In this document: positions 8,209 to 15,045 of the stretch, in pieces | Layout: every line of letters begins with the position of its first letter | Position numbering within the stretch: position 1 is the first letter of the stretch | DNA from: Chrysochromulina tobinii | Taxonomy: Eukaryota; Haptophyta; Prymnesiales; Chrysochromulinaceae | Direction: 5' to 3' | Assembly (NCBI GenBank): GCA_001275005.1 | Contig: JWZX01001411.1 | Coordinates: 1 to 25,510 of the forward strand | Length of the DNA stretch: 25,510 bases | The notes under the pieces: generated by a model | Seen by the model: the letters and a program-made list of their open reading frames with translations, nothing else | Database searches by the model: none | Told to the model about the DNA's origin: nothing | Position numbers and translations under genes: made by a program

Positions 8209-9411
8209 TCACATCTCACCGGCCGTGGTCGGCCGCCCTTGCTCCTTGCGCAGCCTCTGCAGCGACTCGTACGCCATCTGCACTTCGCGGAAGCGCAGCT
8301 CGTGGACCTCGCGCTCGGCTTCGTCGGGTACCTTATCAGGATGGAACGCGAGCGCCATCTGCCGGTACGCCTTCCTGATCTCGGCGAGGGAGGCGCCCCG
8401 CGCGACGCCGAGCGACTCGCACGCGCGCCCCTCGCCGGTCGGATCGAACGTGTGCCACGCGCGTACCGCCGCCCTCCACAGCCCATGATGCGGAATGCTC
8501 TCGCGGAGTATACCGAGCGCCTCGGAGATGAGACTATGGGCATGGGCACGCACCTCGGCATCGTCCATGAGGCCGTGGACGGCGTGGGCGGCGGGTACCC
8601 ACCGAACCTGCTCGTACGACCAGTACGAGCCCCACATATAGTACGCGAGCACGTAGCAAAGCCAGCCAGCCGAGCCCACAAGCAGCATGCGCGGTAGCCT
8701 CCACACGAGGCTGAGAGAGACTCCGGCCAAACGGCCTCGTTGTAGGCACGGGCAGATGAGCGCCCTCCGATGCACGCCGAGAGAGGCGCCGATTACGGAG
8801 AGCGCGCAGGGTACGGCGCGCACCGCGCCACACAGCGTTCGGAGCCACCCAGGCAGACGCTCGTTCAGGTTGAGCAGCAGGTCGAGAGGCACTGCCAGGA
8901 GGAGCCCGGCGATGCTCGAGAGCACGCCCGAGAGGAAGCTGGTGTGGAGTGGCGGAGCCGAGCTGACGAGCCACGCGCCCAGCGTGGCGAATATGGGGCA
9001 GAGAACGCTTCCAACCCACGCGAGCACATCGGGAGGTACGTCGGCGATGGCGTAGCCAACATCTGGAGGTGCTGCGATCGCGCTGGGTACTGCCAATCCG
9101 AGGATGGCGCTCATGGCGATTGTGCCGACCCAGCGTGGCGCCGAAAAGAAGGGATGGGCAGGGGCTGCGCCACCGCATGCCACGTGCACGTAGTGCGGCA
9201 TCGCGAACCCATCATAGAGCCATGCAAAGCCAAAGCCGCCGAAGGTAGCGGCATGCGCCATGCCCTGCGTGTCCCGCCCGAGGTAGAGATGGTGCAGTCC
9301 GAGCGGTGGCGCGAGTAGCCACAGCAGATACGCCACCGCGAGGCTCAAGTGTGGCATCGCGACGTCCACAGCCGCCGCAGCAGAGGCGGTGCTCAGCGTG
9401 GGTGCCGACAT
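8209..9411 (-). CDS. DNAJC22-like multi-pass membrane J-protein (TM2 + membrane segments + C-terminal DnaJ domain)
   Basis: A 400-residue protein with the uncommon order of animal DNAJC22 (fly Wurst). An N-terminal TM2-like hairpin (about 19-75) has the signature [13 protein letters not shown] and [10 protein letters not shown]. Several further hydrophobic segments follow (about 95-300), and a C-terminal J domain (about 326-390) has [28 protein letters not shown] and the catalytic HPD tripeptide at 357-359. J domains stimulate HSP70 ATPase; in fly, Wurst has been linked to clathrin-dependent endocytosis. The start is ATG 9411; a GTG three codons upstream is not needed. Two copies of a 13-nt word (GCCCTTTTTGGAA) lie upstream at 9481 and 9577. 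The architecture match makes the family call strong; the role in this cell is inferred. Confidence 0.88.
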   Translation of the reverse strand: MSAPTLSTASAAAAVDVAMPHLSLAVAYLLWLLAPPLGLHHLYLGRDTQGMAHAATFGGFGFAWLYDGFAMPHYVHVACGGAAPAHPFFSAPRWVGTIAMSAILGLAVPSAIAAPPDVGYAIADVPPDVLAWVGSVLCPIFATLGAWLVSSAPPLHTSFLSGVLSSIAGLLLAVPLDLLLNLNERLPGWLRTLCGAVRAVPCALSVIGASLGVHRRALICPCLQRGRLAGVSLSLVWRLPRMLLVGSAGWLCYVLAYYMWGSYWSYEQVRWVPAAHAVHGLMDDAEVRAHAHSLISEALGILRESIPHHGLWRAAVRAWHTFDPTGEGRACESLGVARGASLAEIRKAYRQMALAFHPDKVPDEAEREVHELRFREVQMAYESLQRLRKEQGRPTTAGEM

Positions 9412-9628
9412 TGAAAACACCCCTCGCGTTCGCGCACTTCAACGAATCGCGTGGTTCGAAACTTCGCAGCGCAGAAAAGTGCCCTTTTTGGAAGGTTCAC
9501 GTTCACGACGTTAATTTGCCATCTCGGCAAGACGCACGACCACCGGTCCCGTGGAGACACACTGTGGAGGGCGCACGCCCTTTTTGGAATGTATCTTTTG
9601 AGAGAACGCAGCCATTTTACTACGGTCC

Positions 9629-9675
9629 TCAACGCCCCCACGAAGCCTGTTCACGGCGTACCTTGGGGACGCTTC

Positions 9676-9731
<56 letters not shown>

Positions 9732-11078
9732 TGCGGCGGCTCGGAGGTGCTTCCTTGTCGGCTCTCATGTAGTTTCCGTGGCGGCGGCAGCGGTGGCTTG
9801 GGGAAGCTCTCTTGTAGCTTTCGTGGCGGCGGCGGCGGTGGCTTGGAGAAGCTGGCCGCGTGCAGTTTTCGTGGCGGTGGCGGCGGTGGCTTGGGGAAGC
9901 TGGTCGCGTGGCGGCTGTGGTCATAGTGGCGCGAGTAGTTGACCGGTAGGAGCGGCGCGGCAAGGTCGGGCGCCATGCCGGGCGCATTTTCGAGCTCGAA
10001 GCGCGGCGACGTGGCGACGGTGGCGACGGCGGTGAGCACGAGGCCGAGAACAATGAGGGACGCGCCCGCGAGGCATCCACTCCGAGGGGCTTCCCCTAGC
10101 ACGGCGTACGCCATCAGGCTCGTGAGAAGGGGCTGCACGATGCCGTACAGCGTGAGCAGCGTCGCAGGCAGCCGCTGGTTGGCATAGGTGAAGAGGCAGT
10201 AGGCGCCCACTCCGACGAAACTCACCTGATGAGGGACGCAATCAGACGCAATCAGTCATCAGGCAGTAGGCGCCCACTCCGACGAAACTCACTGTGAACG
10301 CGAGCGCCGCGAGCTCCTCGCGGCCGAGTGTAAAACGACCCAGCGCCATCGCGGGCGCCTGCTTGCACGCCACGTAGTACGCCGCGCACGTGCCCGCCAA
10401 ACTCACAGACGCGAGCGCGTATGCAGCAGCGAGCACCTCAAGCTCCCCATGACGGCGTAACAGGGCCTTCTGCGTGAGCACGAAGGCGACGCTGCCGCAC
10501 GACGAGAGGAGCAGGAAAGCGCAGCCCACCAGGTACTGCATCTCGCCCTCTGGGTGAGTGCCGTCCTGAGCGCCCGTCGGGTTGTAGATGAGGACGGCGC
10601 AGCCGGCGCAGGCGCAGAGCACACCGGCGACCTTGGTGTACGACGGGCAGAGGGCGGAGCATCGTGCACCGCAGAGCGGCAGCGGCTCCCAGCCGAGCAC
10701 TCCTGTGGTTACGAGCGTGAGGATCGGGATGAGCAGGTTGGACAGGCTCGCCGTGGTGGCGTCCACCTTGCGCACTCCGAGCAAGAAGGTCAGCTGCATG
10801 GCGCCCATCGCCACGCCGCAGCAAACAAGCAGAAAGACCTCGCGGCGCGTGTATGAGGACGATGGCTCACGTGAGACCCAGCGCTGAACGGCAGTCGCCA
10901 TGCACAGAACAAGCGCGCAGCCCAGCTCGCGACAGGTCGCAAATATGATCGGATCGCTTCCGGTGCCCATCAAGCGCTTGCTGAGCACAGTCCACGAGCT
11001 CCACACAAGCTGCGCGCCGATCACCGCCGCGTGCGCTGCGGGCGCGGTGCAGAAAAGGCGCGTGCCGTTCGCCACCAT
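9629..11078 (-). CDS. EamA/WAT1-type drug-metabolite transporter, two exons
   Basis: Coding sequence is complement(join(9629..10225, 10293..11078)), 460 residues. The first ATG is at 11078; upstream the frame begins with TTG. About ten hydrophobic helices form two EamA halves, e.g. AAVIGAQLVWSSWTVLSK at the start, MQLTFLLGVRKVDATTASLSNLLIPILTLV, LPATLLTLYGIVQPLLTSLMAYAVLGE and ASLIVLGLVLTAVA. Members export small metabolites or sugars across membranes; the substrate cannot be read from sequence. Without splicing the frame ends at MTDCV soon after AFTVSFVGVGAYCL. Removing the 67-nt intron restores the family-typical GAYCLFTYANQRLPATLLTLY. The C-terminal tail is unusual: three SF(P/S)KPP(P/L)PPPRKL units and a poly-Pro run, likely cytosolic and a possible SH3/WW/profilin ligand. 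Confidence 0.85.
9678..9731. repeat. (GGC)18 microsatellite
   Basis: Eighteen uninterrupted GGC triplets, read on the minus strand as a poly-Pro run near the end of the transporter tail. It is expected to be length-polymorphic while keeping frame. Confidence 0.95.
9771..9902. repeat. Three tandem units coding for the Pro-Pro-Arg-Lys-Leu tail motif
   Basis: Units begin at about 9771, 9816 and 9864 (45 and 48 nt apart), sharing a GTGGCGG...GGTGGCTTGGGGAAGCT core. On the minus strand each encodes SF(P/S)KPPPPPPRKL or a close variant (the C-terminal-most copy reads PPLPPPRKL). Confidence 0.85.
10194..10292. repeat. 32-bp perfect direct repeat flanking a 35-bp insert
   Basis: Copies at 10194-10225 and 10261-10292 are identical over 32 nt (starting AGGCAGTAGGCG on the plus strand). 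The 35-nt insert between them starts CTGATGA (10226-10232). Its far end overlaps the second copy to give TCATCAG (10256-10262). The insert holds GACGCAATCA twice in tandem (10235-10254). Confidence 0.97.
10226..10292 (-). other. Intron 1 of the EamA transporter, introner-like
   Basis: A 67-nt GT-AG intron at phase 0: 5' site ACA|GTGAGT at 10293/10292, 3' site TCATCAG|GTGAGT at 10226/10225. The first 32 nt of the intron are identical to the first 32 nt of exon 2, so removal leaves one copy and an intact transporter frame. The inner part carries CTGATGA and, at its end, the reverse complement TCATCAG, enclosing two 10-nt units CTGATTGCGT. The CTGAT words also fit the branch-point consensus CTRAY. 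Confidence 0.82.
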
Positions 11079-11491
11079 GAAGACTCCCGACCCCGCGAGC
11101 GAGGCGTTGTCGCCCGCCGCAGGGAAGAATGACGAAAAAGGAATAGGATTTGTTTTGTCCCTAATGCGGACAAATGCTTGAACTTCTTCCAAGCTCCTTA
11201 CTCCTCACTCCATGTAAGTCAATCCATGTACTGATGTACGCCAGAGGACGCATACATTGTACCTTTGTACGCATGCAACATGTTGGGCGCGAGCTCGTAG
11301 CTCGGGCAAAGCGACGCGCGAAGAACAGCGGGAGGAAAGGCGGCACAGCCGTAACGCGTCGAGCGCTCAGATGAGCGTTCAGAACATGATCATAAACTTA
11401 ATCAGCGTGCGTTGGCCCGCAGAGGCTGTTGCCGCGGTCTGAATCTGTGTCGCGAGCGACGCTTGTACCGGCATCACCCAGAGGTAGCGAC
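11079..11491. promoter_or_regulatory. Divergent intergenic region
   Basis: Lies between the starts of the minus-strand transporter (11078) and the plus-strand two-TM gene (11492), so it presumably contains both promoters. It has an AT-richer patch near 11140-11280 with several GTAC words (about 11227-11270). No domain-bearing frame is seen; the open frames here start at TTG codons. Confidence 0.45.
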
Positions 11492-12541
11492 ATGGCGGAG
11501 AAGGACTCCGCTCCCGACGCACAACCCTTACAGCGCAGGAATAGCTTGTCGGATATGACGGCCGCAGCGTCGGCCGCAGCAGCACGCTCGACGAAGTTCG
11601 TGTCCGACCAGACAGCTATGGTGCTCGAGCAGCTCGATCAGATTGGTGACGGGGACCCGGCGCCCAAGACAGTTCAAGGCTTCCTGCTTACGTTTGCTGC
11701 CATGGCCCTGCTCATCGCGTACACAGTGATCGAGTCGCTCAAATTCAATGATGCGCCTTTTCCCAAGTCCGCCGAGCTCAAATGGACCGTCGTTGATGGG
11801 CCGATTGGCGGCGTCGGCAATGGGCCGCTCTTTCCGATGAATATTGTCTGCCAGGCGGCATCGGGCTGCCTGCTCGCACTGTCGTACTCGGGGCAGCGTG
11901 GCAGCTCGGCAAACTGTCGCGCTGCGACGGCTGCGGCGGGGGCACCGCTGCAGCATGGGCAGATCGTTTCGCTGCTAGATGGCGAGGCTATCACAACGTT
12001 CGCGTGCTACACAGACAACCCGGAGGATGGTTTGTTCGCGTACCACAACGGCACGTCGCCGTTCGGAGTGGGTGTCACCTCGATAGGGTTCGTGACGGGG
12101 GGGCCCGTCGCGCTCGACGTTCCGATCCGCGCGGGACGCACGCTCTTCAACCTCGTCAACACGACCAACCACACGACGGTGGGGTTTGGCTACGTGCGCT
12201 ACGAGTGGTACCCCTCTCTTTTGGGCGTGACGCTCGTTGACACGTCGGTGGCGGAGTTGCACAACGTGACGTCCCAGTATGCCACGCAACTCTTCATCGA
12301 CGCACAGTGGACCTCGGTCGAAGTGGACCAGAAAGATCTCCTCCAGTTCATCTCCACCGTCGGTGGCACCTGGACGCTGCTGCTCACCGTGGGGGCCCTC
12401 ACACTGTACTTCTACCAAAAGTCCGTCGACCTCTACACCTCGCCAAGCGCGAAGCGCTTCTTGGCGACGCTCTGCTGCATCGAACTACCCGCGGATTCTC
12501 GGACGGCGCGAAAACAAGTCTCGCCTGCGACGTCGAGTTAG
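11492..12541 (+). CDS. Two-transmembrane protein with N-glycosylation-type ectodomain, unknown function
   Basis: A 349-residue protein that I do not recognise. A Ser/Ala-rich cytosolic-looking head (residues 1-60) is followed by TM1 (about 62-80, VQGFLLTFAAMALLIAYTVI). A domain of roughly 220 residues comes next, with several cysteines and sequons NGT, NTT, NHT and NVT, then TM2 (about 293-313, WTLLLTVGALTLYFYQK) and a short tail. This N-in, loop-out, C-in layout resembles many two-pass surface or endomembrane proteins, but no family match is claimed. ATG 11492 is chosen because the frame upstream begins with TTG. The gene is intron-free in this reading. It could also be part of a lineage-specific family. 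Confidence 0.7.
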   Translation: MAEKDSAPDAQPLQRRNSLSDMTAAASAAAARSTKFVSDQTAMVLEQLDQIGDGDPAPKTVQGFLLTFAAMALLIAYTVIESLKFNDAPFPKSAELKWTVVDGPIGGVGNGPLFPMNIVCQAASGCLLALSYSGQRGSSANCRAATAAAGAPLQHGQIVSLLDGEAITTFACYTDNPEDGLFAYHNGTSPFGVGVTSIGFVTGGPVALDVPIRAGRTLFNLVNTTNHTTVGFGYVRYEWYPSLLGVTLVDTSVAELHNVTSQYATQLFIDAQWTSVEVDQKDLLQFISTVGGTWTLLLTVGALTLYFYQKSVDLYTSPSAKRFLATLCCIELPADSRTARKQVSPATSS

Positions 12542-13125
12542 GGGGTATAGGGGTCAAAAGGGGATGGTGGCATGAACCCTGATACACGAGACTCAAGAGT
12601 GGTGCGTAATGTTGTTAGCGGGAACCCGGGTGTGGGTAGCGTGGCGCCGCCCAAAATAGGCGTCGGGACGGGCAGGGCCAGGGCACGTCCGGATGGCGGC
12701 TGGCGCCGCGCCGGACCCGGCGCGCGCGCGGCCGCCGCGCGGCGGATCGAGTCAGCGGGGACACACGGGCGGCTTGTTTTCTGTTGTATGTTCAGCGTTT
12801 TCAGACGGTTATCAGACCATGTTTGAAGTTAATACTGCTGTATTAGATCCTGGCTGCTGGGTTTCATTTCATGGTTTCATTTTAAATTTCAATTTTAAAG
12901 AGGGACAAGAGCGGGTAAATGAGACTTGGGTAAATAAGTGCAATTAGGGTAGGGATTAGACGCGGCCGCCCCTCACGCGCTCCCCCCCCAGACGCTGCGC
13001 CACCCATGACACTTGAAAACCTCGCATGCACGGCGCGATTCACTCTGCAGGCTGACGGGGCTGACATCATCAAGAATCTGTACTCGTACAGACTTGAGCC
13101 GCGAGTCTCCGTGTCCGCAACAAAC
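12542..13125. other. Intergenic region with an AT-rich block
   Basis: No gene is supported. About 12775-12960 is strikingly AT-rich for this window (runs such as CATTTTAAATTTC) and sits directly upstream of the trans-sulfuration gene. The preceding part (12640-12770) is very GC-rich. The block may be promoter DNA or a small insertion of different origin. An ATG at 13006 is in frame with the next gene and would add 40 residues, but the presequence-like start at 13126 is preferred. Confidence 0.4.
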
Positions 13126-14531
13126 ATGCTGTCTCGCCTCGCATGTCGAACCGCGATGCCTTCATCCTCACGTGCAGCTGCTGCTGGTGCCAGCTGCACG
13201 CAACGCTCGAAAAGCACGCTGCCCAAGAGTGGCACGTGGATTGACAGGGAGCTAGGCTACAATACGTGCGTGCCGACCGACCGCACACGCACACAAGCGG
13301 CAACGTCCGTTTGCCAATCTATCACGCGATCCTTTTGCTCTGAGCCGCGGCCGTGTGCGGTTCGCGTGCATTCCGCAGGAAGCTCGTGCACGCCGCGATC
13401 GATCCGGATCCCATTTCAGGCGCCATCCTCACTCCCATCTACCAGTCGACCACGTACATTCAGGAGTCGATCGAGCAGTACCTCGAGAAGGGCTACTCGT
13501 ACTCGCGCACGAACAACCCGACGGTGTCGACGCTCGAGCGTAAGATTGCGATGCTCGAGGGCGGCTACGGCTCAGCGTGCTTTGGGACGGGCATGGCGGC
13601 CACCATCGCCGTCGTCAGCGGCACGATGAAGGCGGGCGATCACTGCGTCATCACAAACTGCTCGTATGGCGGCACGAACCGCGTGTGCCGAACGATGTTC
13701 ACGGACATGGGGATGCAGTTCGACTTTGTCGACTTCACCGACGTTGCCACCATCGCCAAATACATCAAGCCGAACACGAAGCTCATCTTCTCCGAATCGC
13801 CTGCAAATCCGACCCTCACGTTGACCGACATCCCCGCCGTCTCGGCGCTTGCGAAGAAGCACGGCATCCCTCATGTGGTCGACTCGACGTTCGCAACGCC
13901 GATCATCCAGCGGCCAATCGAGCTCGGCGCCGACCTTGTCATCCAGTCGACGACCAAGTTCTATGACGGCCACAACATGACCGTGGGGGGCGCCGTGATC
14001 TGCGCCACCAAGGAGCTCTACGAGCGCATCAAGCACATGCAGAATGTGCATGGCAACATCATGTCGCCACAGAACGCGTTCTACACGCTGCAGACGACGA
14101 AGACGCTCGCGCTGCGCGTCAAGCAGCAGAGCGCCACAGCGATGACGATTGCCAAGTTTCTCGAGAAGCACCCGGCCGTTGAGACGGTGCGCTATCCAGG
14201 CCTCGACTCGCACCCACAGAAGGAGCTCGCCGACCGTCAGCACCTGGACGGTGTGCACGGCTCGATGCTCTGGTTTGAAGTCAAGGGCGGCACTGAGAGC
14301 GGCCGTGCGATGATGAACTCCATCCAGCGCCCGTGGTCGCTCTGCGAGAACCTCGGAGCTGCCGAATCCATCTGCACAGCGCCCGCGGTCATGACGCACG
14401 CGAACATGCTCAAGGAGGACCGTCTGAAGGTGGGCATCACCGACGGGTTCGTGCGCATCTCGTGTGGCCTCGAGGACGCCGACGACCTCATCGCCTCACT
14501 CAAGCAGTCCCTCGATGCTCTACGCCGGTAG
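13126..14531 (+). CDS. PLP-dependent trans-sulfuration enzyme (cystathionine gamma-lyase/synthase or methionine gamma-lyase family), two exons
   Basis: Coding sequence is join(13126..13265, 13379..14531), 430 residues. Cys/Met-metabolism PLP fold: LTPIYQSTTYIQESIEQYL and YSYSRTNNPT near the N-terminus (Tyr/Arg that bind phosphate from the neighbour subunit), CFGTGMAA, VVDSTFATP (Asp to the PLP ring), STTK-FYDGHN with the Schiff-base lysine at about residue 240, and the closing AESICTAPAVMTHANM / FVRISCGLEDADDL. These enzymes break or form the C-gamma-S bond of cystathionine, methionine or homoserine esters; which substrate is used cannot be settled here. Exon 1 supplies MLSRLACRTAMPSSSR..., Arg/Ser/Ala-rich without early acids, like a mitochondrial presequence. 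The splice gives GYNTKLVHAAIDPDP, matching the usual T-x-x-VHAG start. An ATG at 13006 is an alternative start. Confidence 0.87.
13266..13378 (+). other. Intron of the trans-sulfuration gene
   Basis: A 113-nt GT-AG intron in phase 2: 5' site AATAC|GTGCGT, 3' site TTCCGCAG|GAAGC. Exon 2 otherwise has no usable start (the first Met lies well inside the catalytic fold). Joining restores a Thr codon and the family-typical N-terminus. Unlike the EamA and OGT introns it has neither CTGATGA/TCATCAG nor flank duplication. Confidence 0.8.
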
Positions 14532-15045
14532 ATTCGCGCGCGCATGCAACAGCCCTTGCATGCACGCAAGGTACGGTACGCCTCGCCCCGCCAGCGTGTC
14601 GCCTCCTGTGGCAGCAACGTGCCGGCCGTCCAGGCATCGAGCTCGATGCGACCTCGAGCGACATTGATGCCGGCATGCGAGCGAGCCTCAAGGCCGCGAG
14701 GCGTGTGCGACTGCGAGTGCGCAAGTCGGAGCTGCGTCGCCCGCGCGGCCGATGGCCAAACTGTAGCTTGGAGAGAGAATATGTACATGTGTTATTTTTT
14801 ACGCACTCGTCTGTGGGCGCTTACATGTACAATGCGATTTTTGGGGGTGACCATTCACACCGTTATTCTCTTATTTCACGATGGCGAAACTTGGAGACGC
14901 GAAACGAGCCACCTTTGCCTTTTGGCCGGACACCTTGCTCCCAAGGCTCGCCAACTGCGCTAAAGGCCGTTGCGCGCGCGCGCTCGCGGGACCGCTGCAG
15001 CCGCCCGGATAGCCGCCGACCGCGCCCGTAGGCGGCCGTCGCATC
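14532..15045. other. Intergenic region
   Basis: No gene is supported. It holds the 3' flank of the trans-sulfuration gene and the promoter of the next gene. A short AT-rich segment (about 14775-14880) carries TGTACATGT (14782-14790) and a full TACATGTA palindrome (14822-14829). Open frames here lack domains. Confidence 0.45.

Noticed and set aside
9451-9942. Plus-strand Ala- and Gly-rich frames over the GGC repeats
   Set aside because: They are antisense to the Pro-rich tail of the transporter and have no flanking domain.
10242-10292. Stop codon after MTDCV as a real end of a truncated transporter, with a second small gene at 9629-10225
   Set aside because: The 32-bp duplication and GT-AG sites explain both, and the second part has no ATG start but continues the transporter fold exactly.
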